Notes under the pieces: generated by a model
Told to the model about the DNA's origin: nothing
Seen by the model: the letters and a program-made list of their open reading frames with translations, nothing else
Database searches by the model: none
Part shown: positions 45,673 through 56,655 of the stretch, piece by piece
Numbering within the stretch: position 1 is the first letter of the stretch
Layout: every line of letters begins with the position of its first letter
NCBI GenBank assembly: GCA_029204225.1
Contig: CM055095.1
Span: 57,992,865-58,056,864, forward strand
Direction of reading: 5' to 3'
Length of the DNA: 64,000 nt
DNA from: Diphasiastrum complanatum
Lineage: Eukaryota; Streptophyta; Lycopodiopsida; Lycopodiales; Lycopodiaceae
Translations under genes and position numbers: made by a program

Positions 45673-47992
45673 CTGTGCATGCCAATATCCCTCCAACTGA
45701 CCATGTGATATCTTCCATGGCCCAAACCGAATGATCTGCACCCTGTCATAACTGGAATCTGCATCCCCGATGCAATACTGATATGGAAAATTGACTTGAC
45801 TTATCCAAACTGGCAGTTGAAGTGTATCTCTTCGATGACAAACCTGATACACTGCTCCACAACTACAATGGCTTGATCAAAATTGAATTACCGACTACAA
45901 AACCACAAAATCATCACACTCACCACTCTCCAAGAGCATCCAAAGTGTGATTATTGACCCGTTCTTCATCCTCTGCGTGTCCCACACACAACTCGTCCAA
46001 TGCAAGTCCGCTATCTTGCCCAATGGCTTTCAATTGGCACCACCTCGCACTTCTATCACCTGTGACCACCAAAATGTGTGTACCTCCAAGATAGTCCATA
46101 TTTCCCTCCGAACGAAAAATTTTCAAGTTAGAGATGCATGTGTCAATGCAGCTATCACCTGACTCGACAATGTCACTGCCGATCATACCTGTGAGAGCGT
46201 TCCCCCAAAACGCCACTTGACGTTGGTTGGTTCTAATCCCAAAAGTTGAACCTGATCACAAGAATTTTTCACCTGTAATCGGCATACCATGCCTACCTCT
46301 CACCTGTGATTGCTTGCCCTCTCAAAATTGTCATCAATGATGAGTAGTCACGCCGCCAAACTACACGTCCGTCGCCAGAACTAGCTTTCTCCACACAGTT
46401 CCACTACCATTCGCTCCCATACCGCATTTACCACTTCTAAACACCTTGTTACCTTGTCAGGAGTAAGTAATAATGATTTCGAAGTGATTATGCCTCATTG
46501 TACCGCCCTGTAGCAGGTTTCACTAGCCAAAAATTGCCCCAAATTTGGCCCTACGGTACCCAAATGGCGAATGTAGCCCATCACTAGGTCACCCGCACTC
46601 CGCTCGATAGAATGGTGACAAAAACTCCCCAAAATGCGTTTCTCCCTGCTTTGTGACGTCGCTCTGTCCACTAGATCTGAGCAGCCAGTTTTAGGGGTCA
46701 TTTTTGGCCCAAGGATGGCCAAAAAAGGTGCCTTCTGGCCAAAGATAGCCCCTTTGCCATTTGCCCTTGCATTTTGAACTAAAACTTCAGTCTGAAGTTT
46801 TTTTTTAATGAAGAATAACCATTCTAAATGGCGGGTCCCTTCAATGGATTTTATCATGAAATTTTTTAATGAAGATAAGGCCAAATGTGCCTTTCAACTC
46901 TTCAGGGCCCATTTCATACAAATTTATTGGTTTTCCAAAATCCAACGACCCTCATAGCTTTTCATCAGCGCAATTGCTACCGTCGATGCTTGGTCCATTC
47001 TCTGCCTCAATCTTGAAGAGTTTAAAAAAGCTGCTTTCAAGTGAGAGAGAATCAAAGTTTTTTACCTTGAAAACCCTAGCCTACAAACAGAGAGAGATAT
47101 CTTGGGCTTTTACACCACAATTCTCCGTGGTTTCTCTTGCAGTTCACAACTCCACAGAGGTCGCCCTACCTCTGCGTCAGTAATGCAATTTACAATTTTC
47201 TAATTGATGCGGTATTGATTGCAAACATGCCGATTTTCTCAAAAATCTGTCAACACCCCACAAAACTAGAAATTTCCCAAATTTCCTCCGTTTTCAACCA
47301 AATTTGACCCTGTAAATTGCCATGGCTCTCTCTGTCACTGCTCTTTGCAAATCCTCTGCAAGCCCCGTTGCGCCAAACGGCTGTCCACACACTGAATCAT
47401 GAAGCCACCAACGATGATTATCCTGAAACCACCGAAACTACAAGATTTTTTCGTGAATTCTCCCTAGAATCCACCTACGACAATCGTTCTGATCTTCCCC
47501 GAAGCTCCGATCGAAGAAACTTTGTTGTCTCATGCCATCCAGACTGCCAATACCCCGTATGGAGTCCTCTCTCCTGAGACGCTCTGAGTGCTATTTCTCC
47601 TGGTGAAAGACGCTATCCCATAGCTTCACCGGATCGTGCATACCTGCATCACCCTAACGCTCTGATACCAAGTTGAAATTTTGTTAGGATTTAGTGCAGT
47701 ATCTAGATCACATCACACAATCACCATAGCCACTCCCCACAAGCTCTCAAAGATGGCACAACAAAATTTCTTAGATTAAAAGAAACACTGTACATATAAA
47801 GTATTTACAAACTGCATGAAAAGGCAGGTGTCCTAAAATTGGCCTACCACCTGTCAAACTAAGGTCGGGCCCAATATGGCCAAATTCGACAGACAAACTT
47901 GGGACATGCCCCCAAGTATAGCAAGTATTGTAAATAACTCTGTACAAGCTAATTCTTTCTATGTGTGGCTACCCGGCTAACCCAAGTAGCCA
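45673..47992 (-). mobile_element. Element D: partial minus-strand LTR element inside C
   Basis: GCTCTGATACCA at 47659-47670 is the reverse complement of the initiator-tRNA primer site, so a minus-strand LTR lies to its right. That LTR is placed at 47674-47992 (starting TGAAATTTTGTTAGG on the plus strand, ending AGTAGCCA). The 2 kb to its left is the leader side. Its open frames on either strand resemble no known Gag or Pol, and no second LTR was found on the left. D is therefore a truncated or non-coding element. Its arrival, or a deletion with it, removed C's integrase and RT. Confidence 0.6.
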
Positions 47993-47993
47993 T

Positions 47994-48514
47994 CTACGGG
48001 ATCACATTTAGAGCTTATACTAATGAATCAGATCAAAACTAATTTCTAACTATACAGATGCTGATTGGGCAGAAAATATTGATGATAGACGATCTATAGT
48101 GCTCATACATTTAAGTTTGATACAGTTGCTATTTCTTGGAGCAGCAAGAAGCAACCTACAATAGCCTTATCTTCGACGGAAGCTGAGTATCGTGCACTTA
48201 GCAATGCTACACAAGAGGTAATATGGCTATGAAGACTACTTACTGATTTGGGACAATCACAGGTGGATGCTACAACTGTATATTGCGACATCAAAAGCTG
48301 TATCCATCTTGCCAGAAACCCAATTCTACATGCTCGAACAAAACACATCGAGATACATCATCACTTTGTTTGAGGGAAAATAATTGATGGAGCCATTGAT
48401 ATAGTTTTTTGTAAATTTGAAGATCAAGTGGCTGATATCTTTACTAAGTCTTTATGTAAATGTAAATTTGAGAACCTTCGTAGTGTCTTAGGCATAGAAG
48501 AATGTAATTTTGTC
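47994..48514 (+). pseudogene. Element C RNase H
   Basis: [15 protein letters not shown], then [57 protein letters not shown] and VADIFTKSL, the usual order of copia RNase H, which removes the RNA strand after reverse transcription. Interruptions: a frame break just before NYTDADW, one stop after EVIWL and one after HHHFV. It ends at the terminal stop before the purine tract. Confidence 0.85.
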
Positions 48515-48526
48515 ATTGAGGGAGAG
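48515..48526 (+). promoter_or_regulatory. Element C polypurine tract
   Basis: ATTGAGGGAGAG lies immediately before the 3' LTR. Confidence 0.85.
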
Positions 48527-48793
48527 TGTTAGAAATCAATGATAAAATTCATTGTTACACTTCCTAGTTATTGTTCTCGATGTACTTTATTATTGACAAC
48601 TACTAGCCGTAGGCTAGTCTAGTAGTCTACTCCTAAGTTTTCTCTCTCTCTATCAGGGTTCAGGGTTTCTATGTACATTTTATATTCAGTATGAAATTAG
48701 TGTGATTGAGTGATATTGCGTGTTCTTCTTCCGCCTCCCTACTTGGTGATTGCTTCTGGTAAATGCTTGATGTTGCATATCTGATTCTTGACA
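48527..48793 (+). repeat. 3' LTR of element C
   Basis: 267 bp, TGTTAGAAATC...TTCTTGACA, matching 43153-43438. The 5-bp CCAGT duplication follows at once. Confidence 0.93.
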
Positions 48794-48962
48794 CCAGTAT
48801 CATTTCATTTGGGAGAAACTTTTCTCAGAGCAAGGGATCCTTCAATACTGCTCCACAACATAAATGGTTGCAGACATCTTCACCAAAGCGCTTCCCCGGA
48901 TCAAGCATCAGAAGTCCTTCAACATGCTGAACCTGACGAAGATACCAAGGCACCAACTATGA
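48794..48962 (+). pseudogene. Element B (right part): end of RNase H
   Basis: Continues B's gene after the insertion: YHFIWEKLFSEQGILQYCST, then ADIFTKALPRIKHQKSFNML, NLTKIPRHQL and stop. It aligns throughout with element E at 58760-58925. CTTAAGGGGGAT follows as the purine tract (48964-48975). Confidence 0.87.
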
Positions 48963-48975
48963 CCTTAAGGGGGAT

Positions 48976-50944
48976 TGTTGGAAATTAAGCCCACAATTGT
49001 CTCATTGGTGAATAACTATTTCTATTTCATGACTCTTCCTGCACGTTTATTGATCGTTGATCTAGGGTCAAGTGAAACCAACTTTGGTTCTACGTCTGCT
49101 CATCTGATACCTGCAGAAATCACAACTTAGATAGCCAAATTATTTGAAGAACGTCTACAATGGACTTCCAGCTAATCTCCAACAAAGGGTAACCAATCCT
49201 ATCATAATTTCAAGTTCAGATGTTAAGTTCAATCACTTGAAGTCATCGAAGACTTGGCCATCTTCAAGGACTTCCAAAAACTAGCATTTGGAACAAGTTT
49301 GCAGATTTACATTACGTTTTCTACAATCTGCAGAATACTCTAAGTGTCGCTACAGTGTGCAGAAATGAACTATCTTTTACAGAGTGTTGATTTTTTTCCA
49401 TAAAGTGACAATGTCGGCTTTTTTCCATAAAGCGACAGTGTCGGCTTTTTTCCAAAAAGTGACACTTCAGCATAGTTCACAAATTCAAGTTTTTGCGACA
49501 ATGTTCGGCCTTTTGCGACAGTGTCGGCTTTTTCCAAAAAGTGACACTTGCCTTAAACTTCTTCCTTTCAACTATTTTGAAAGATTCAACTTGTTTTAAG
49601 GGCACCGTCGGCTTTTTAAAGGATAGTGTCGTCTTTTTTAAGGGCACTGTCAACTTTTTCACAAAATTCTAAAGAGAGAGAAAAAGTGATAGTCCTCTAT
49701 TTTGCAACAAGGAATGTTTCAGGCACTTCCCATAAAATGCGAAGTGAGAGAATTTGCAGAGTCCTCGTCCCCGTCAATATTCCCTACACGTTGACAGTTG
49801 TCATCTCAAGCCAATACTTCCAAGTACAACGGCTTGTCTAATTGAATGACAAACATTTATTGTAATACATGGATGCATTCTATAAATGGATCATCCAGTA
49901 CTCTCATTTTTGTGAGTGTGGACTAATTTTTAATATCATGTTGGACAACTAGAACACTTAAGGTTGTGATTATACTTAGCATAAGCTTTCTATTAGATTC
50001 TTGCATCTTGCAGCTGATTATAACGAGAGAGCTATTCTGTAATATTCATGTAGGGTGATATTCCAAATAATATTCTAGCCATCTTGAAAAGTCCCAGTTT
50101 TTGTAATAAAAGTCCCATGAGAATTAGTTGTTAATATGGGAAGTTTAGTTCATAAAGTATAATATCGGCATATGTAGCTCCTTCCGTGGCATGTGTATTG
50201 TAAGCCCACGAGAAGGTAGTCCTCTTGTCTCGGCATGTTGTATAAATGCAAGAAAGAGACAGATAACTATAGGATTTAACCTTTAGACTTGGGCATTTAC
50301 GACATAATTGTAAGGGTTTAAGTTCGGTTAGTTCTAGACTTAAGAATATTGCAATTATTTCTAGTTTTAAAGCTTAAACTAGAATATTTGGCGTTTTGGG
50401 GGTTTCTCCCAAAAATCCCATCTTTGACGGGCCCTCACTCTTGCCTATAAGTATGAGTGAGGGCCTCCAAAGAAGAGGAGAGTTCATTTGTGTGCAATCT
50501 TGTTCCTAAAAGTTGGATCTTCCCATTTTGCCTCTTTGTTCTCCCGTTGTGAGTGTGCTTTCTTCCTCACATCGTATGTATCACATGAACAGATCACTGC
50601 CAAGTTAACTAGATTGAGGGTAGGATGGCCACCTTAGTCTAGAAGGGAAAGCCTTAGACTAAGGGTTGGGATTAGGGTTTTATCTTTTAGGTCGGATCTT
50701 GTGTTGTAGTTAGAAAACAAAAAAGAAAGAGAAAGAGAGTGGATCTTACCATCAGAATACTCACCACCATGCTCATTGCCTATCTTTCTCTCATCCATGC
50801 CTTGCTAGATGGGAATAGCCTTAGTATAGACTAGTTGGGAGCCGCCATAGCCGTACTAGATGGAGCCATAGCGGTGTGGATGCCAAAGACAACAATTCCT
50901 GCTCTCTTCTCCGTTCACGTTCTTCTATCTCCCTTGCCCCATCA
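48976..50944 (+). repeat. 3' LTR of element B, interrupted by insert H
   Basis: Starts TGTTGGAAATTAAGCC, matching the LTRs of element E at 52213 and 58940. It is split at 50049-50894 by H and ends CTTGCCCCATCA at 50944, the same end as at 59688. Without H it is about 1.1 kb. U3-like tandem units of 27 bases (TTTTTTCCATAAAG.GACA.TGTCGGC) lie at 49392-49445, with a third partial copy. A TATA-like CTATAAATGGATC is at about 49872. Confidence 0.85.
50049..50894 (+). mobile_element. Insert H: solo-LTR-like element in B's LTR
   Basis: 846 bp starting TGTAGGGTGATATTCC and ending GACAACA. It is flanked by ATTCA (50044-50048) and ATTCC (50895-50899), a 4-of-5 duplication; the uninterrupted LTR of E reads ATTCC once here. 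TATA-like CCTATAAGTATG lies at about 50436. No coding is present. TG...CA ends, size and a 5-bp duplication fit a solo LTR left by recombination. Confidence 0.7.
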
Positions 50945-51078
50945 AGAGGCCTCTCGTGCTTATTCATGCTTGTGATTAGTTAGGCAGTTAATTAGGGGTG
51001 GTTAGTTAGGAAACCTCACAAAAAAAAGCATTATTCCCTTGGGAGCGAACTTATGTGTGGCAAGAGGCCTAAAGTTTC

Positions 51079-51097
51079 TTGGCACCGTTGCTAGGGA
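51079..51097 (+). other. Gypsy-type primer-binding site
   Basis: TTGGCACCGTTGCTAGGGA closely resembles the TTGGCGCCGTTGCCGGGGA primer site used by Tat/Athila-type Ty3/gypsy elements. The 1.1 kb that follows (to 52212) is non-coding and A-rich, as expected for the leader of such an element. The LTR on its left was not delimited and no gag was found. Confidence 0.5.
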
Positions 51098-52212
51098 ATA
51101 GATTAGCATTTTCCTTGTGTAGTTAGCTTGTTTTTTGTTTTCATTTAGGTGTGGTTAACTTTAGGTGTGATAGTGGTGTGGGAGTAGTGTACAGTGAAAA
51201 ATAGTGGTTAGTTACTATTTTTGCTTCAAAGTGTTGTAGTGAGAGGATTAGCCAAACCCCTAAAAAAACAAAAAAAAACAAAAATCAAAAAATGCCTCTA
51301 GTTTTTGCAAAATGTCTAGAGAATAGCCTGAAATGACACTTCAGGCTTAATAACTTTCACATCTTTTCAAACTAGCCCTCGCCAATTTTTCTGACATACC
51401 TATAGAACCTCCAATAAAGTGGGCGAAAGTTGGTTTCTAACTATGTTGCCGAAACTCCAAAAAAAGTAAAAATTCCTTTGTAAAAAAAAAGTCCAAAATT
51501 TCAAAGTAGTTCCAAATTGTCTGAACGACTTTTGCACAACTTCATAATGCCCATTGGGGAATAACTGAGTCCGGTGAAGGTTACTAAGATATTTGTAAGC
51601 CTCAACAAAAGTTATGTATACCAAAAATAGTTCCAAACAACCAAAACCCTTGCCAAACTCAATTTCAGAAAAAGTAGGTGCTACTAACCTCGCCAATTTG
51701 ACATTAGCTACTTTGTAGTGTTTTCTAGCTCCAAGAAGTTCGGTGAAGGTTATTTCTCAAAAAAAAAGTTGGCCGGTGAAGAATATTTCCATTTTGTGAA
51801 GCTTCCAAGTCTTCACCCGTAAGAACCTTCACCTGATTCAATAAAACTATAATTTACTGAGATATATTATATATCAGAGAGGCGAACGTTCCAATAGAAA
51901 AGCTCAAAAAAAATCCAAAAAAATTGTCGCGTATACTAGTGACTTGACACGCCAATCACTCATACAATCCTACACAAACCCCTACACCCGGCACCATGAT
52001 TGTTAGCAATCACTCATTAATGTTACCATGTGCACCGCTACATCATCCTCTTTTTTATGATCACAATTTGAATCCATGCAAGCATCCATCCATCCTTCTC
52101 AATAATTGTCCCATTGTTGTCTAGTGTCATCAACCATATGCTCTTACTTTCAGCATTCTATTGAACATATATCCATCCATAACACCAATCTCCAACCATC
52201 ATTTGCCAATTC
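51098..52212 (+). other. Leader-like non-coding sequence
   Basis: No gene recognised. It contains repeated CGGTGAAG words (51560-51800). It is probably the rest of the gypsy element started at 51079, cut off by element E's LTR. Confidence 0.4.
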
Positions 52213-52874
52213 TGTTGGAAATTAAGCCCACAGTTGCCTCCTTGTTGAATGATAGCTTAGACAGCCAATCACTTGAAGAACGTCTACAACGGACTTCCGG
52301 CTGATCGCCAGCAAAGGGTAACCAATCCCATTATAATTTTAAGTTCAGATGTTAAGTTTAACAACTTGAAGTCATTGAAGACTTGGCCATCTTCAAGGAC
52401 TTCCACAAAATATGCATTTAGAACAAGTCTGCAGATTTACATTGTTTTCGAGACAGTTTGCAGAAATAAACCAAGGACTTCCACAAAATATGCATTTAGA
52501 ACAAGTCTGCAGATTTACATTGTTTTCGAGACAGTTTGCAGAAATAAACTATGTTCGAGACAGCTTCGCAAAATATTCGCGACAGTTCAAATTCAAATAA
52601 TTTTAAACACCTTCAACTTTGTTCACGAAAAGTTTGCGAAGAGAGAAAAAATTCTCGAAGGTCATCTATTTTTCATGTTGAACTGTTTTAAAGACACATT
52701 CGCCTTTTTAAGGGCACCTTCTCCTTTTTCACAAAATCCCAAAGAGAGAAAAATGCCGAAGGTCATCTACTTTGAACGAGGAACATTCTCAGCCACTTCC
52801 CAAATTTGCGAAGTGAGAGAAAGCCACTTCCTTATAAAGCGAAGTGAGAGATTTGCAACGCCCTCATCTATTGG

Positions 52875-53051
52875 AATATGTAATATATTGTTTATTTGTT
52901 ACATACTAGGTTATTGACCTAAATGTGGTCAAAACCCTGAATTGATTATAACCAACTTTAGGGTTAGGTCATCAAATTAGGGTTTCAACCACAATTAGGT
53001 CAATAACCTAACAAATAAACAATATATTATATTTTCCAATACTCCCCCTTA
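52875..53051 (-). repeat. Insert G: short palindromic LTR with purine tract
   Basis: 166 bases (52875-53040) begin TATTGGAATATG and end ATTTTCCAATA. The two halves are long imperfect inverted repeats of each other; arms include AATATATTGTTTATTTGTTA and TAGGTTATTGACCTAA. On its right CTCCCCCTTAA (53041-53051) is a minus-strand purine tract, so this looks like the 3' LTR of a minus-strand element. Weak copia-end similarity follows to 53170, where F begins. Confidence 0.6.
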
Positions 53052-53170
53052 ATGATTAGTTTATTTTCACAAACATTCATCAAGGTTCGAAAGTATTCAA
53101 ATATTCCTTTTCCAAGCATGCAGCATAGATTCAAGCCATATTACACAGGAGAGATGGAGAGAGAACAATA

Positions 53171-55952
53171 TGCTTGTATTCAATAAGTTTACACCATACA
53201 ATGAGATAATAGGAAGATACGTGAGAGAGAGGAGGAGGTTATGCCACCTCACAAATAGCCATAGCCCCATTCACATTAGAAGGGCCCTAAAGTGACTTAC
53301 TCCACTTAGAGGCACATTGGGCCTTTACCACATTTACATTAATGAGTACATTTCAAGTATGTCATTATAGCCAACAAAGTGGCATTACCCAATAGTATTT
53401 CCAACACCCTCCCTTAAGGTCAACTTTGTTGGAGCTTTTACATCATGTCTTAAAAATCACTAGAGCACGCCTTCTCTACACATTTTCTTTACATGACAAA
53501 TAATTCCATTTCTTATCTATGCATTTACATCTTACATACAATGACTGTCGTCAATGTTCTACCATGTAAACCTATCCTGCATTATGACAACTCCAAGAAA
53601 AAATTGTTATTTAGTAGCATAGCATAGGAAATTAATTCTTCAACTACTTCACCATAATCTAGGGGCTGAAACTTCATTGTAAAGCTAGAGCTGTTGACAT
53701 TGCAAGGTTGAAGGCTGTTTTGCAAGGCAAGAACTTCACAGCAATATATGACACAAAAAACTTCATTTTTAAAATGTTGTCATTTTTCACTCACTCTTAG
53801 AAAACTTCAGCAAATTTAAAAGCAACAAGGCAAAAAATCATCTTGAAGTTTTGCATAATCTCTGGCTAGGGCAGATCTTTTGACAGCCTTGCAATATGAA
53901 AGTTTCACTTTGACAAATTTTCTTCAAATAACAGACCTTCAAACATCTTTCAATTTAGGCTTAGGACACTCTTCATCACTTTGATACTTCAAATAGAGCA
54001 ACTTCATAAAACATAAGGTGCATTGCAAACTTCAATTATCAATAACCTTCACATCAAAGCTTGTCAATCTTCAAGGTTTTGCAAACTTCGAAACTTCTGG
54101 AAAATACAATTTTCCAAAAAAGTTTAGAAAACTCCACCTCTTTTCAACAATGAGCTTCAAAACTTTTGATTCAAGCATCACATCAAAACTTCACAGCATA
54201 AGTTTTGTGATTGTCAAGACAACTTAAGTTTTGTGATTGTCAAGACAACTTGAACTTTCAAGTGTTGTTTGTCTTCGTCTGATAGCTTGAAAACATAATG
54301 GACTCCAACATTTTACTTAAGTTTGAAGTATATATTGAAGAGCAAGAACCTTGACTTCATTATCCATTTTTGCTCTTTAAGGAGCACTTCAAGTTCAATT
54401 GGTAGACCTTCAGGAGTTCACTTCGAGAGGACATAGGGTATCTCAAACTTCAAGTTGTTGTGAACTTCAAATGTGTTATGAAATATTATTCTCTAAAAGT
54501 GTATACATTTCCACCTCTTTTCAACACTGGGTGACATCACTTTCAGCCATAAGACAAAACTTCAAATTGCAAGTTATGTTTGTTTTATGACAACTAGAAA
54601 AAAACTGGTGTCTCTAAACTGTCACAACTTAATTGAAGTTGGACTTGAAGTACCCTTGTCAATTTTCAGAAGTAATTTCAGCAAGCTAATTTTTCATTTG
54701 AAAGACATAAGATCTGAAATATACCATGGACCATCAGGGCACACTAACTTGACGGGTCATCTCTCCCATCTTTTAGAATTTTAGAAAATGTTAAAAACTT
54801 AGAAGAAACTGTCAAAAAACTCTACATTTGCATTTCTCCTGGGCACCTGAATTTTCCACAGGCCTGTCTCACTCGCAGGCGGATCGCAACTAACGGACCT
54901 CTTCACGTGATATTGTTAGAGGATCAGACAAGGTTGATCACCCTCGCTACAACATCAACCTACTGCACACGCATTCTGGATCAGTGAGGGAGCCCGCACA
55001 CTTTTTGGCTGTTTCCAGAGCATCATCATGCATTCAAATGCTCGATCCCACAACAACCTTCACGCGCGTTTTGGAGTTTCTTTCTCTGCTTACTCAAAAA
55101 TGTAGCGACCGGAATAGTTATCAGAAGCTGATCGACGGATTAGCAGGTGGGCGCATTTCGGATTAGATCCAAAATCGACTACCGTGACCTATCAAAACAC
55201 TGACTTTCCTTCTTCACGCCCCATCTTTGAAGATGTAGATCTTGTAGGTTTCCACGCTCTTTTTCACCACTTCTTCTTGCCGCCCTCCTTGGCAAAACAA
55301 CATTAAGCGATGAAGAATGGCTATTTGGATTCATTCCAGGATGCCTCCTCATTCATGCTTCCTGCAACAACTACTTCCTAGCCTGGAATGCCCGCTGCCT
55401 TCTGCCTGATCTGAGTGAGCTTTCAAACATCCTATCTCTACAATCATTTAAAATCACAAGAAGAATCCCATTCTTTCACAGATTGTGTAGTCTTCACACA
55501 AAACAAGCATTTAAATGATTATCTCTCTTTTATTTCATTTTCATTCTACACAAAAGCAGAATCACTCTATTTCCTACAATAGAAAACAAGAAATCAAAGA
55601 AACATCTATGTTTATTAACAAAACCAGAAATACTTCTGCATTCTAAAAATATCTCAACAAACAAAATGCTATCAAAACTTTCCTATGAATCAACTGCATG
55701 CCCATATCTTCAGGGGTGCTTGTATTCAATAAGCTTACACCATACAATGAGATAATAGGAAGATAGTGGTGAGAGAGAAGGAGGTTATGCCTCCTAAAAA
55801 ATAGCCATAGCCCCATTCACATTAGGAGGGCCCTAAAGTGACTTACTCCACTTAGAGGCACATTGGGCCTTTACCACATTTACATTAATGAGTACATTTC
55901 AAGTATGTCATTATAACCAACAAAGTGGCATTACCCAATAGTATTTCCGACA
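53171..55952 (-). mobile_element. Element F: minus-strand LTR element without coding capacity
   Basis: Two direct LTRs of 236 bp (53171-53406 and 55717-55952), TG...CA, about 4 percent different. A minus-strand purine tract (CCCTCCCTTAAG, 53407-53418) lies inside the left LTR, fixing the orientation. The 2.3-kb interior has no Gag or Pol similarity; it is rich in CTTCAA/AACTTC words and holds a 26-base tandem repeat near 54200-54252. The expected initiator-tRNA primer site is absent next to the right LTR. It fits a large non-autonomous (LARD-like) element. Its outer flanks do not match each other. Confidence 0.78.
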
Positions 55953-56655
55953 TCGTTTACATCAACATTCCCTATGGGTTGACAATATACACTATGTATA
56001 GTTGTCACAGAAACCATATACTTCCAAGTACATGCGGCTTACATAATTAGGTGACAATCAATTATTGTAGTTAATACACGGATGAAATCTATAAATAGAT
56101 CATCCAAACACAGATTGTTGGTTGCTCCATCCATGAGACGCATTATTTGAGCCTCCCAATTACGCCGTCAATTTTTGGTTGTAATTGCTATTTGTATTGT
56201 GCTTCAGTGTAATATAGTAGCAACACGTTTTTATCTGTGTACAACGTAGATCAATGCTTGTTGCGATTGAATGCACTTTCATTGCTATTTGATCGTGCTT
56301 GTATACTCACTCTGATCAAAACAGGGACGTGTACGACTCCTCAGTTTCTGATCAGACGATGGCCGTCTTTGACGCCTGAGAAACTCACGATATCATACTG
56401 CTCTTCCATTTATTTCAGAACTATACTTCACATTGAATCTGATTTCAGTAGTCAAACCATCTCCAATCTCTTTGGTGGACTGTACTCTTTTTTTTAGAGT
56501 ATGAATTAGTTTTTAAGATCCTATTGGGCAATCAAAATGCATGAAGCTATGATTATCTTTAGCATAAGCTGTCTATCAGACTGTTTTTGCACCTAGCAAC
56601 TGATTAGAACGAGAGAGCTGTTCCGCAATATTCCTGCTCTCTTCTCCGTTCTCGT

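Larger units (their letters stand above)
43153..48793 (+). mobile_element. Element C: copia retrotransposon nested in element B
   Basis: Both LTRs (43153-43438, 286 bp; 48527-48793, 267 bp) begin TGTTA and end GACA. The perfect 5-bp target duplication CCAGT is at 43148-43152 and 48794-48798. PBS at 43439-43450, purine tract at 48515-48526. The LTRs differ by about a dozen substitutions plus two gaps (a 4-base CT difference and a larger one), roughly 5 percent. Inside are gag, zinc knuckle, protease, a stretch with part of another element (D), and RNase H. Integrase and RT are absent. It inserted after B was already in place. Confidence 0.92.
52213..56655 (+). repeat. First LTR of element E, interrupted by insert G/F
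   Basis: Two parts, 52213-52874 and 55953-56655, align with B's LTR. The left part carries an internal 78-base tandem duplication (52394-52471 and 52472-52549; unit starts CAAGGACTTCCACAAAATAT). A TATA-like TCTATAAATAGATC is at about 56088. The last 33 bases or so of the LTR, the PBS, gag, protease and the first half of integrase are missing: the LTR joins integrase directly at about 56655. Confidence 0.83.

Noticed and set aside
49384-49662. Short frames of FFHKVT or KKPTVPL repeats
   Set aside because: They translate the tandem units in B's LTR and are not genes.
51360-52200. Repeated GGTGAAG/CTTCACC words as a gene or structured RNA
   Set aside because: Irregular spacing and no coding; treated as element leader.
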